This document shows, in pieces, positions 45,139 through 56,400 of a DNA stretch of 64,000 bases. The stretch comes from Smallanthus sonchifolius (taxonomy: Eukaryota; Streptophyta; Magnoliopsida; Asterales; Asteraceae). Positions within the stretch are counted from its first letter, which is position 1, and every line of letters begins with the position of its first letter. Made by a program: the position numbers and the translations under genes. Below the pieces are notes generated by a model that worked only from the letters and a program-made list of their open reading frames with translations, was not told the origin of the DNA and did no database searches. The stretch is taken from positions 23,690,001-23,754,000 of the forward strand of contig CM042032.1 of assembly GCA_023525975.1 (NCBI GenBank), given 5' to 3'.

Positions 45139-46524
45139 ATGAATTCTCAGCAGACCATGAATCTCAATAACATGTTAGACCTTAAAATTGGAACAAGTAC
45201 AAAGCCACCAAGACTCACATCTGTAGATGACTTTGTTGATAGGAAGTACAGATACCAGAACTATGCCTTGCTTTCAGAAGCCAAAATGTGGAGAAGTATC
45301 ATTAAGGGACCTCAGATTCCTATGTATGACAAAGAAGATGGTACAAAGGCACCAAAGCAAATTAAGAACTACACTGATGAAGATTTTGATCTTGTTGAAC
45401 GGGATCTAAAGGCTTTGACCTCCTTCACTATGGCTCTATCACCTGATTTTGACAAAGAAGATGGTACAAAGGCACCAAAGCAAATTAAGAACTACACTGA
45501 TGAAGATTTTGATCTTTTTGAATGGGATCTAAAGGCTTTGACCTCCCTCACTATGGCTCTATCACCTGATATTGCCCATAGCTTCAAAGAGTGTACTTAT
45601 ACAAAACAACTCTGGGAATCCCTTGAGAAAGTGTTTGAAGGGAATGATGATATGAAAGCAAGAAGGAAAGAGATGATTTTGCAGAAGTTCAACATGTTCA
45701 ATCACATTCTTGGAGAATCTCTGGAAGTGCAGCTGCACGGGTTCACTAAGTTAGTTACTGAGATGAGAGGTGCTCAGATTGAAGTGAGCACAGGGGATTT
45801 GAATAGAAAGTTGCTGAATGGTCTCCCACAAAGATGGGACATGAATGTTGCTCTACTAAAGGGAACTAAAGATTTAAATGCTATTCCTCTGAATGATTTG
45901 ATTTCAATCATCAAATCATATGATCTGGATGACCAATAAAGATAGGTGAATCATGTGAACACTCTGAACTCTGCTGGGGCACAAAGCAACAACAGTGCAT
46001 TTTTGTCTAATGTTTCTCAAGGAGCATCGGGATCCGGGGAAGCTACTACTGGTCAATTTGCAGCTACTAAGTCTACTGTACTAGATCAGCAAGCATATTC
46101 TGCACAGCATGCAAATTTACTTGAAGCCAATACCTCTCTGTGCACTGGAATCATGAATTGCTATGCAACTTTTGCCTCTAGAAACCTGTCTCATTCAGAG
46201 ATACTCACAGCTGAGCTCAATCAAATTCATCCTAAAGATGTGGAGGAGCTAGACATTTCTTGGCAATTAGCTATGGCAGTCTTCGGAGCAATAAACATTA
46301 TCAACAAAACTAGAAAGTTCAGATGGAGTGAAGATACTAGAAATAATATTGGGTTTAACAAGTCCAATATTCGGTGCTACAACTCTCATGAACCAGGTCA
46401 CTTTGTTAGGGAATGCACTAAACCAAAGGAGCAAAGGGGTAGTGATGCTGGTCAAGCTGTAGGAGGCAAGGATGTGGATAACTCTAAACCCCTAATCAGT
46501 CAGCAAACAGGTGGATATGACTAG
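45139..46524 (+). pseudogene. gag: Gag of element F
   Basis: I choose ATG 45139 (MNSQQTMNLNNML) because the upstream part of the frame is TTCACGG repeat. The copia gag domain follows (QLWESLEKVFEGNDDMKARR near 45610). A 123-base segment is duplicated in tandem and in frame (45328-45450 and 45451-45573). A TAA at 45937-45939 interrupts the frame, which continues in phase to TAG at 46522-46524. The zinc knuckle near 46372 reads CYNSHEPGHFVREC, so the second Cys is Ser. Capsid and RNA-binding role; unlikely to be functional. Confidence 0.85.
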
Positions 46525-46562
46525 GGAGATCAGCTAAAGGAGCTTAACTGAATCATGCATTT

Positions 46563-47876
46563 ATGGCTGATATCATTGAAGGGTCTTCGTCTACCTCGTT
46601 TTCTGCTACTCCACCTGAGGTAACTGCTAATCTATGCTCTAAAGTATGCATTGATATGGTAGAATTATACATAGAACATAATGCTGACTTAATTTTTGAA
46701 ATTAAAAATCTCAAGTATCACAAAACTAAGTTTTCCAAGACTGAAAAAGCATTAAAAGAGATGATAGAAGCAAATAAGAGAGATATTTCTCTGCTTAAAT
46801 CTCAATTTACTAAAAAATGTTGTGTGTTAATTGATGCTAGGGAAGAGATTAAAAGATTAATTGCTGACTTAGAACAAGCCAAATCAAATTTTGCTAAAAC
46901 AAAGTTTAAAGTAGAATTTTTTGGTCAATCTAGTAAAGTAGTTGATATGCTTGAGAATCAACTTCATAAGCCGGGCAATGGGAACAAAGGGATTAGGTAT
47001 AATAACATGGCTCTTCCGTTCAATGGGAACTTTACCACTGTTCCACCTTCAGTTAAGGAACAAGTGACATGTGATAAGGAGTTCTCCATTGGCAATTCAT
47101 CAGACACTGATGAATCTAAATCATCATCCTTAGCTTCTAAGATTAAATGTGTGAACAATTATGATGATTCTACCTCATGTGCAGACAAAGTAGAGATTGA
47201 GAAATGTGATAGTTAGAATGATGAGTATGAAGAGGTTTGTTTTTGCAAGAATAAAACTAATTATAATTTTGGGTGCAAAAATAACACTGATACTTTCAAG
47301 GGCTCTGTTTCTAAGAGCAACAAACCCTATGTGCGGGTTTGGAAAAATGTTTCTTCAAATTCAAAATTGCTTGCATATAATGATGGCCAAACTAGATTTG
47401 TTAAACCTATCACTGATGGAAATAATGATAAACATATTTTAAAGTATTCCAACAAGGACCTGTACAGGCTGAAAGAGAAAAGCAAAAAGGTTGAAAAACC
47501 CAGGGTCACTGTTCAAACCTCAAGTGCTTCACCTAAGCACTTTACTAAAGCTGAGTTTTATACAAAGTATGATCATCATCATAAGATGTTTGAACAAGAT
47601 CATGCTTAGAAAAACAGAAAGTGTGCAAGCTCTTCAAATAGAAGATGTGAACATCATTCTAGGAGTGATCAATCTTATCCCTCACAATCATCATCATCCT
47701 CATCTTCGTGGTCAAACAAATTGGGATATGCTACTTATGCTAGGAAGCAGACATGCTACACATGTGGCAAAGCCAGTCACATTGCAAGAAATTGCATACA
47801 TCGTCCTTATGAGCCATATTACATGAAGAAACATAGGGCTACACCAAGGGAAAATGTTATTGTAAGCCAATGAAGG
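46563..47876 (+). pseudogene. Gag-protease linker of F with coiled coil and knuckle
   Basis: A frame starting MADIIEG (46563-47216) has a long Lys/Glu-rich heptad-like segment, about residues 40-110. It corresponds to MADTTEI of G at 51043. After stops at 47214 and 47607 the frame continues to a canonical CCHC knuckle CYTCGKASHIARNC (about 47752-47794) and ends near the D junction. The element breaks just before the protease. The role of the coiled coil is unknown; it might serve Gag assembly. Confidence 0.65.
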
Positions 47877-47884
47877 TTGAAAAA

Positions 47885-48729
47885 CCATGTATCATCACCA
47901 AGCGTCACCCGCCATGCACCACCATCGTCTCTCGTCACCTCGTACCACCCTCATGTTCCCGTCACCTCTCTAGCTACGAGAAACCCTAACTGGGCTCCCT
48001 TTCACATCGGAGCGCCACTACCACCATCACTCTGCCGTTCGCCGGTGTGAGTCACCATCACAGTCAACTCCGGCAGCCGTCAGGCACCACCACCTGCTGT
48101 CGTCGTCTTCTGCTACATCCCGAAGCCACTACCACCTTCACCCGGCACCCCTCTCTCTCTTTCTTTTCTTCTCGGCCGGCGGCCTCCCCTTCACGCCGGT
48201 CACCACCATCACACGCCACCACCATCATCATAATCGGTATCCTCCAATGTCTTTACCGCCTCCACAGTCGACCGCCTTCACTCCGTCTCCTCCCTCACCC
48301 CTCGTTGCTCATGGCCGAACCATCCAACCAATCGGTTCCTTCCCTTGCATGCTAACTAGAACACGTAAAAGTTACATAAAGAGGTTAAACAAGGATTGCC
48401 TGAATGAGGATTCCCTTGCATCCAACCAATCGCCCCTCCGCCGGCTCTTCCCTCTCGTCGTTCTGTCTGCTGTCGTGGGACACCACCTAGGCTGAATGGC
48501 CTAGGGTTTCTTCTTAAAGTGGTTCATAAATCTTTCAATAATTCTCTTTGGGTACATCCAAATCCGTTTGACACGTTTCTAACTCCACTTTTTCCATAAT
48601 CGCTAACCGGGTCCCTCAAGATCCGACGATGAATAATTCACGCGCTAACCATGCTAACATACCCGTTTAATAGATATTCGATTCACCACCGACCCGAACC
48701 ATTAGCTTTTGGAAATTCGGGATGTTACA
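47885..48729 (-). repeat. 5' LTR of element D, outer part
   Basis: It matches 30463-31321 and ends GATGTTACA. About 1.33 kb of LTR corresponding to 29131-30462 is missing between this part and 44034. Confidence 0.9.
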
Positions 48730-48871
48730 GATTCCTTACTCAACCCTCGCTTTTTCCTGACTGGGATAATAAGTTAAAAAAGGGGGTTTTGTTTAAAAAC
48801 AGGAAAAAGGAAAATAAAAGTAATTAGGAATGTTATCTCATTTAAGGTGTTACTCTGGTTGTTATCCCTTG
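48730..48871 (-). repeat. Probable continuation of the J LTR
   Basis: These 142 bases lie between the outer edge of D and the G LTR. They start with GATTC, the probable second copy of the D target site. No independent match confirms them as J. Confidence 0.4.
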
Positions 48872-49655
48872 TGTAGAATCAAAGACTGATGGCTATAAAA
48901 TTCTCTAAGTACAAATGCTGCTGATCTCAGAGTTTGCTGCTGACCAACAATCTGTTGCGGACAAGCTTATCTGCTGTGGATACTTGTTCTCATGCTGAAG
49001 AACAAATCTGCTGCGGATAGCCTTATCTGCTGAAGACCAAAGTTGCTGCGGATAAGCTTCTCAGCAGCATCAACACTTGATGCTGCTGACAGATAAATCA
49101 TCAGCAGCTCTGGATGGTTACATCTTGCTGCTGATCAACATCTTTGCTGCTGACAACCTTGTGCCTTGAAGACAAATCGTTGCAGCTGACTATCCATACC
49201 AAGCGTCACTGACAACCTTCTGCAAAAGCAACTGACACACTCAAAGCAGAAGGAACCTCAATGGTGCAACCAATGACGGACAACAATGCTCTTCTCCAGA
49301 CATGCAAGCAATTATGCATAAAGAAGACGCTTCAATAAAGTTAACTAGATATAGACAAAACGTGTAATAGTTAGCTATTTTCATCAGATCAACGGTCTGT
49401 GTTAGATCTGATACTTAGAATCAAGGGTCTGTCCTGATTCTAAGTTAGTATAAATACTGTGAAAACACTTCATTGTAAGTGTGCTTTTTGTGCTTTCTGA
49501 TAGAGTTTCACTTGTAATCGTTTATTCACAAAGCTTAATACAACAGTGTTCTTATTAATATTCTTTCTGTCTGTTCGATTACATTTGTGTAGTTGTTATT
49601 GTTTCCGCCAATTTCAACTAAGAACAGAACCATCTTGTAATTTCACGATCCTACA
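48872..49655 (+). repeat. 5' LTR of element G
   Basis: It starts TGTAGAATC and ends CCTACA; PBS TGGTATCAGAGC follows at 49658-49669. The TATA box TATAAATA is at 49449-49456. Between 48915 and 49150 it holds many degenerate GCTGCTGA/TCAGCAGC inverted repeats. Confidence 0.9.
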
Positions 49656-49760
49656 AGTGGTATCAGAGCTTTGGCTCAGATTAAACAAACTAACACTTGT
49701 TTAATCACTTCTGGTTCTATTCTAAACTCTCTCTCTTTCATCAAGTCCCCAAGAACAAAA

Positions 49761-50803
49761 ATGGCACAAAGCAACGGGTTTGAAGACATCGGCAGTATCA
49801 ACCGACCATCAAGATTGGTGTCGGGAGAAGACTACGACATGTGGAAAAATCACATGGAAATTTTTTTCTGCTATCAAGAGTACGGAATGTGGAAATCCAT
49901 CAGGGATGGACCCTACATTCCAATGGTGGCATTTGCTGACTCTGGAGGACCATCAGTTCCAAAGGATCCCTCTAAGTACTCAGAAGAGGATATAAAAAAG
50001 ATGGAGGTAGACTTCAAGGCACTAGGAGCTATCCAAATGTGCCTTCCAAATGAAGTTTTTCATAACTTCAGAAGCTACAAAACTGCCAAAGAGCTCTAGG
50101 AAGCTCTTGAGAAAATGTTCGCTGGCTCGGAGGAAGTCAAAGAGAACAGAAGAGACATCCTGAAGTAGCAGTATGAAAACTTCGTCTGGAAGGAAGGTGA
50201 GTCTCTAACTGTTTTATACAACAGATTTACCTATCTTGTAGGGGAGCTGCAGTGCTCAAAGGTGAAGCTAGAGAATGATAATATTCTCAAGAAGTTCATC
50301 AGGTCTCTACCAAGCTGCTGGACACTTTACACAGTGTCAATCAGAAGAACGGAGAATCTGAAGACTCTCCAGATGACTGAGCTCTTTGGAATGCTAAAAA
50401 CCTATGAGCTAGAGATGATTCAGGCAAAAGAAAGAAGCTCAAGCTACCAAAGAGCCTCAACATCCACCACCACCTCCTCTACACTCCATTCTGAGCACTC
50501 GGGTCCTAGTTCAAGTAACTACTATCCTCCCATCATCACCCAGCCTCAAACTCCAATCTCTCAAACAAACAGCTCACCATTTCTCCTAGAAGCTCCTCCT
50601 CAAACATCAACCTCTTCTGCTTTTGTTTCTGAAAGCTCAAACAATATGTCCTTTATCAAGGAGGATCTGGAATGCTTTCATCCAGATGATTTAGAAGAAA
50701 TGGACATACAACACTCATATGTCATGCTCTCTATAAGAGCAAAGTGGTTCTACTCTAGAACCGAAAGACCCATTCCAAGTAACAACTCCAACACAGAGTT
50801 GGC
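49761..50803 (+). pseudogene. gag: Gag of element G
   Basis: ATG 49761 follows AACAAAA and opens MAQSNGFEDIG. The copia gag domain is clear (SGEDYDMWKNHMEIFF, TVLYNRFTYLVGELQ). TAG at 50097 stands where F has Trp and TAG at 50166 where a Gln is expected; the frame then continues to about 50800 and shifts. A Ser/Thr/Pro-rich stretch precedes the knuckle region. Confidence 0.85.
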
Positions 50804-52584
50804 TTGGATAAAAGCAAACTCAGATGTTACAACTGTAACCTACTGGGTCACTTTGCTAGAGAATGCAAGGCACCAAGAGCAAATCCAGTCACTTCTCAGT
50901 CAAGACAAGCTCACCAAGCCCAACCCAGACAACAGCATCAAGCTACTCCTCCAGTTCAAACTGCAGCCTGTGTAACTGTTCGAACTTCTGAGTTCGACTG
51001 GAGCTTTCAATATGAAGAACAGCTAGTCAAATATCAAGCTCTAATGGCAGACACTACAGAGATACCACCTCGGGTATTTGAACATCTTTGCTCTCAAGCA
51101 TGTATTGATAAAGTTTTGGGTTATAGAAAGCACAACCAAAACCTTATAGATCAAAATAAAGAGTTTCATCAGATGAAATCTGAGTTCAAAAAGGTTGAAA
51201 ATACTTATAAAGAAAAGATTAACTGCCTTAAGAAAGAGACTAAAACACAAACAAACTAATCTTGAAACTCAGATTGATGATCTACTGGTCAAACTAAAAG
51301 CTACCAGAGCTGAACTGGCAGAACAGAAAGTTCATGTTGAAAAATATGAATTTTCCTCCAAAAAGTTACAAAGACTTAGATATTCAAGTCCATGAGAAGG
51401 TAAAAACTGGACTTGGGTATAACAATGATCAGTACAATGATGTTCCTCCTCCTGCTGACTATATTGCCATATACGAACCAAGCTTCAAAGTTGAAAATCT
51501 TGACACTGCAAACCGAAAGCTTGATCCTTCAATGGATGAACCTCTCATCGAAGACTGCACTACCTCATCGGAATCTGAGTCAACTCACTAAGACCATGAT
51601 GAAACCAGTGCAGTCCCATCTGAAGCTGTTCTGAATAGAGATGCAGTTCCTGCTGTTCTTCCAGCTGTTATAGCCCCTGTACCATTCAAACAGATCAAGA
51701 TCAGCTATCCTCCAGATGGAAGAAAGCTAGAAAAGGGACAGACATCAGAACCCACAAACCCTAAGCCTCAGTTCATGCCAATCACAAAGAAAAAGGTAAT
51801 TGATGTATGTCGTAAGCCTGAAGAAAAAGTTCCATATGTTCAAAAGACCCTAGAAGAAGCCACCTTTGAACATAACAAAGCTCATCCATGAAACTTCAAG
51901 GATCTATTCCAAAGAAAGGACTATGTCTACCTTTCAAAAGACAAACTGGCAAAATCATGCTTTGTGTGTGGCAGATATAACCACACTGCCAGCACCTGCT
52001 TTCATTACCTGGAATATCAAAGACATTCAAAGAAGCATGCCTTCGAAAAGACTAACAAAAATAAGAAGGTAAGAAGATACGAAGACAAAGCAACAAAGTT
52101 CAAAAAGTCTCTATCTCCCTCAAAAGTGAAGCTGCCTAGATCTCAACAAAATTGCATCATTTGTGGTGAATCAGACCACTTTGCTGCAAACTGTAAGTTT
52201 AACCCATTCAATCAGATCCTTCATCAAGCTCCTCAAAGACAAAGGGTAAAGAAAGATCATCATACATCGGTTGTTAGTCCAGTTCAGCCCAAGAAAACAA
52301 AGTAGAAGCTTTCAGCAGCAACCAAGTCTGCTGCTGATAAGCTAAAATCCTCCGCAGCAAAATCTGCTGCTGATAAGGCAAAGACATCAGCAGCAAAAGT
52401 GCCCACTGTTGATAAGGCAAAATCCAAGGCAAAGCCCACAGTAGCAAAGAATGCTGACACTTCAACAAAGCTGTCAGCAGCAGGATCTACTGTCAACAAG
52501 CCAAAAACATCAGTAGCAAAATCTGCTGCTGATAGTATGAGGAAAACTAGAAAAACACCAATAAGGCAATGGAAAGCCAAATAA
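50804..52584 (+). pseudogene. gag: Gag C-terminal part and linker of G, three zinc knuckles
   Basis: The first knuckle CYNCNLLGHFAREC (about 50827) is followed by MADTTEI and a coiled-coil segment (51043-51390) crossing two frameshifts (about 51235 and 51340). Stops lie at 51589 and 51888, then two canonical knuckles CFVCGRYNHTASTC (51961) and CIICGESDHFAANC (52153). After TAG at 52303 the frame runs through an Ala/Lys-rich repeat (SAADKAK type) made of AGCAGC/GCTGCTGATAAG sequence. Three knuckles in one gag region is more than the usual one or two of copia. Confidence 0.75.
52312..52550. repeat. AGCAGC/GCTGCTGATAAG repeats inside the G linker
   Basis: Units such as AGCAGCAAAATCTGCTGCTG recur and can fold. 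They share arms with the LTR array at 53225-53411 and the H spacer at 60536-60790, but here they are within translated sequence. Confidence 0.75.
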
Positions 52585-52703
52585 TCTTCAGGCACTGTCA
52601 TTGGTTCCATTGACTGCAAACATATTGAAAAGGATAAACTAACAACCATCTTTTTCAAGTCTGCAGACTCTTGGATTCCTTCTACTAATTAGAAATATAT
52701 CAT

Positions 52704-53224
52704 GTGCAGGGACAGCCAGGTCACAAGAATAACACCTGGGTGGTAGACAGTGGGTGTTCTAGGCACATGACAGGCAACAGATCCATCCTCTCAAACTTCA
52801 GACATTTCAATGGAGGATATGTTGCCTTTGGAAGTGCTCAAAGGGAGGATCCATCACTGGAGAAGGAACTGTGTCCAACGAAAGAATGAGCATTGACAAG
52901 GTCAACTATGTTAAAGAATTGGACTTCAATCTCATGAGTGTTTCCCAGGTCTACGACAAAAAGCATTGGATGCTCTTCACAGATAAAGAATGTTTTGTAC
53001 TGACTCCAGGCTTATCCACACCCCCTCCAGAAAGCATTCTATTAACTGCTCAGAGGAAAGAAAATCTCTATGTACTGGACATGAATGAAGTCACTCCATC
53101 TGGGAGTGTTTCCTGCTTTTTATCAAAGGCATCAGTTGATGAATCAGCTCTCTGGCATAGGAGATTAAGCCACGTTAATATCAAAACTATCAACAAATTG
53201 GTGAAGAATAATCTTGTCAGAGGG
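52704..53224 (+). pseudogene. pol: Protease and GAG-pre-integrase start of G
   Basis: The protease motif WVVDSGCSRHMTGN is at 52740-52780 with the catalytic Asp present. The frame shifts near 52870 and goes on as DKVNYVKELDFNLMSVSQ and the pre-integrase LWHRRLSHVNIKTINKLVKNNLVRG, where it is cut. Nothing of integrase core or RT remains. Confidence 0.9.
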
Positions 53225-53411
53225 AACTTGTGCTGAATGCTGCTGATAAGCCTATCAGCAGCAACTTGTGCTGAATGCTGCTGATAAGCCTATCAGCAGC
53301 AACTTGTGCTGAATGCTGCTGATAAGCCTATCAGCAGCAACAAGTGTTGAATGCTGCTGATAAGCCTATCAGCAGCAACAAGTGTTGAATGCTGTTGATA
53401 AGCCTATCAGT
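53225..53411. repeat. Five-unit 38-bp hairpin array in LTR of H
   Basis: Units start at 53225, 53263, 53301, 53339 and 53377. Each has a perfect or near-perfect 10-bp stem with arms GCTGCTGATA and TATCAGCAGC and loop AGCC. The array ends exactly at the G junction. Confidence 0.95.
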
Positions 53412-53460
53412 AGCATTTTTACTTAGAATAATTTGGTAGCAATCAGTCTTTGGTTCTACA
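53225..53460 (-). repeat. 3' LTR remnant of H
   Basis: Reading minus it starts TGTAGAACC at 53460, directly after the polypurine tract, and is cut at 53225 by the junction with G. Only the U3 start remains. Confidence 0.85.
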
Positions 53461-53472
53461 AACTCCCCCTAG
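53461..53472 (-). promoter_or_regulatory. Polypurine tract of H
   Basis: The minus strand reads CTAGGGGGAGTT directly before TGTAGAACC. Confidence 0.85.
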
Positions 53473-53494
53473 ACTGATGCAACCAAAAATTCTT

Positions 53495-56400
53495 CTAATC
53501 ACTTTGCTGCTGAAGCTTTTGCATGTGGCTGACTATCCTTTCAACCTCATAGCCTCTTGGATCCTTGCTGGGATTGTTCAGTGGAAGTTCAGACAGAGTC
53601 TTGATGTCTTTGTGTTGCATTTTGTAGATTGCTTTGCTTGAACATCTCATCTGCTGCTTCTTTACATCAGTTAGTGTGAAAGTATCCAAATCAGCATTGT
53701 AGGTCCAGGATACAAATGGAGAGTGGGACTTGAGTGGTTTGATGTTTATGATCACATCTTTGCTAGGGTTGAAGTAGTGTTTGATTGCTAGCACAAGACG
53801 TTTCCCACTCTCATTTGCAGGCTCATGAGCTTCACCCAGCTCTAAAATTCTTTGAAGATCGGAATCAGGTAGTTGCAGAACCTCATCAACAGACCTGTAA
53901 GTGGATCTTCTTCTCTCAGTTCTCCCCCTGAAGATCTCAAACACTTGATCTTGTGAATTGTGGAACCAGTTAACTATATTTCTTGAGTCTTCTGGTTTAG
54001 GAGTGGGTTTGGGTATCTTCAAGGGAGGCTGTTGATGAGTGGGAGCTGGGTGGGATGACTTGGACTTTTTGGGTGGAGGAGTGGAAGGTTTGGGGAGGAG
54101 AGTGGAAGGATGATGGACTGAGGAAGAGGTAGGTGAGGGAGAAGGCTTGGGTTTCTTTGTCTTTGGTTCTTCATCTTCTTTGATAAGTACCCTTTTCTTG
54201 GAGCCCTTCTTCCCTAGTCTTTCTTCCTCATCCTTTTTAACTTTAAAGTAGAGGGCTTGCAGGTTCATGAAATTCATAGGACCTAGCCTCTTTCCACTAT
54301 CTCCTCTGGCCTTAAGGAAGTCAATCATGACCTTCCTTTCTTCATGGGTCCTTTTATTGAAGGCAATGGTCTTTTTGGACTGTTGTTTGGCTTTTTCTTC
54401 TTCTTCAGCCTTTTTCTTCTTTGCCAACTGACCTTGCTGACCCATGAAGGCTCTGTAGATCTCTTTGTTTGAAAGTTTTTCAAGGTAGTCTTCATCCTCA
54501 CCTTGAGAGATCAGAGCTTCAGTCCACTCCTCCCTTAATTCTTTTGCTAATTTAGAATCAGTGATTCTAAACTTAGCATCTTCCTTCCTTATCTTTTTAG
54601 CTTCTTCTTCTTCTTCTTTTGCAAACTGTTCCTGCAGCTGTCTAGCAAGTTGTTCATCTTCCTCAACTTGAGACCCTGCAAGGACTTTTACCTTCATTTC
54701 ATCCAGCTGTTTGGCATACAGCTGGATTGTCTGTTGTCTGAGAAGTATGGCTGCCTTTCTATCTTCATGCCTTTGTTTTTGAGCCATCTCTTCAGCCAAC
54801 TCTTCTTCTTCTCTTTTCCTTCTTCTCTCTTCTTTCTCTTTCTTTTCCTTTTGCAACCTCTCTTCATCCTCTTTTGTCATGATGCCCTTCCCTTTATTAA
54901 CATTGGATGCCTCTGCTCTGGCTTCACTGATCACAGAAACAGCTAATTGTTGTGCTGTTGGGATCTCTGCCTCGACTTCATTGGCATGTTGAGAGGTAGA
55001 TAAGGGAAGGTCTTCAGTTTGGCACTCAGGATCTGTAAGTTCTATCAGCCTTTCTCTCACAGAGGATCTTGCTTCATAAGCTGCAGCGCAGATGTTAACT
55101 GGAGGGGAATCTGAGTTGGAGTCAGTGTCAGAGGATGACACATCTTCTTCCTCATCAATCCTTCCTTCCTTCTCAAGGTGAGCTTTGATAATTGCTATCA
55201 TCGCCTGGCTTTCAAGGGAGTTGACATTGCAGATGTTAGCTTTTAGTAGATAGATCTTGTGGAGGAAATTTGTTGGTAGCTGAAGGATGTTCCCGGTGTT
55301 GATGATGAGAGCAGAACCGTTGCTTAGGAAGAAAGCGTGGTCAAGGAGCCTAGTGCTTACCCATCCTAGCACGTCCGAGTCCTTGACCAGGAAGGCATAC
55401 AGAAATCTTTGTACGCCCAGAACTCCTTCTTCAGTGAGAAGACTGCTCCTTGTTATTGCAAGATTGTTGGGAGACAGTCTTCTTTCTGCGGCCGACGAAG
55501 ATTCAGGATAAGCTACCCGATGTGCTACTTGTAGGAATCTTTGGAACCTGGGTAGATTATCCTCCATCAGGTCATGGAACCTGCCAATGGCAAGTTCAGC
55601 TGAGAGATCTGCTGAAGTGTTGATGCAGTCAGTTAGATGCAGTTCTAGGACTTGGAGGGCATTGAGAGAGTTCCAGTTCAGTTCTTCTACTCCGCTGAAC
55701 TCCCATCCAATCCAAAACCTCTCAGCTGATCCATCATACCCCCAAGCTAGAATAGAGTCAAACTCTAGCTTCTTTAAAGATTTGAAGATTTGGGGGGTAG
55801 TGGATTGACCTATGATGGCTGCTGCTTGTGGAAGGATGCTGAATGATGCATTTGTTTGTTCTGTGTCTTAAGCATCATTCAGCATTTCATCGACAGCCCT
55901 GACGACCAACTGCCAGTCTTCAGATATCTCTTCGTCTTCGTTATCTGGGGCTGGCAAGTCATGAACTTGGACAAAAGCTGGCTTGTATTGTGAGCTTTGA
56001 AGTACAAACTGCTCTTGAATCCAGACGTCAAGACTGTCTGTATCATCTTCCATAGAAACCATCTCCCCCTTTTTGGTTGCATCAGCAGACAGGTAAGCAT
56101 CAGTTTGGGTGCCTATTGATACAAGAGAGGGAGAGGCTAAAGTTGGGCATTGATAGGCTTCATGCATAGCGACTTGGTGTCTTAGTTTGGACATTTCAGC
56201 CTCTAGCATAGCCACCCTGGCCGTCAATTCCATGTTATGAAGTTTCAGTCTGTCCTCATCCACAGTTGTGGAATCCTTGGACCCAGATGGGGCCGCAGGC
56301 CTAGCCTCAACATCCCCATCACCCGCGGTTTCTTGGCGCCTGGGATTCCTCTCAGTGAAGGGAGTTTCCAAGGAAACACCCTCACCGTGAGTTGCCATGG

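Larger units (their letters stand above)
44035..47884 (+). mobile_element. Copia element F, 3' truncated
   Basis: It keeps the 5' LTR, primer site, a repeat-rich leader, gag and the gag-protease linker, then stops at about 47884, where the LTR of D resumes. Pol, accessory ORF and 3' LTR are gone together with about 1.3 kb of D LTR. The plan (gag knuckle, coiled-coil linker, later knuckle) is that of G, so F is also Sirevirus-like. Confidence 0.85.
28657..48729 (-). mobile_element. Element D, gypsy-type, nearly non-coding, with nested C and F
   Basis: Both ends read TGTAAGACCCC...GATGTTACA. The internal edges show orientation: a primer-binding site for tRNA-iMet on the minus strand beside the right LTR (43543-43555), and a polypurine tract on the minus strand beside the left LTR (31322-31340). 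Flanking pentamers are GGTTC (28652-28656) and GATTC (48730-48734), a probable target duplication with one change. Without C, the interior is only 3.15 kb with no recognisable pol, like a large retrotransposon derivative or an internally deleted copy. Confidence 0.85.
48872..53224 (+). mobile_element. Copia element G, Sirevirus-like, 3' truncated
   Basis: It has a 784 bp LTR, tRNA-iMet primer site, gag, a long linker with two further knuckles, protease and the first part of GAG-pre-integrase. It breaks at NLVRG (53222), where the inverted LTR remnant of H begins. G and H share the LTR start (TGTAGAAYCAAAGACTGAT) and near-identical pre-integrase, so they are one family. Confidence 0.9.

Noticed and set aside
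53495..55567. A 690-codon minus frame that could pass for a host gene
   Set aside because: It lies in the same frame as upstream accessory sequence, between pol and the polypurine tract of element H, and resembles the C-terminal part of the accessory ORF of element A.
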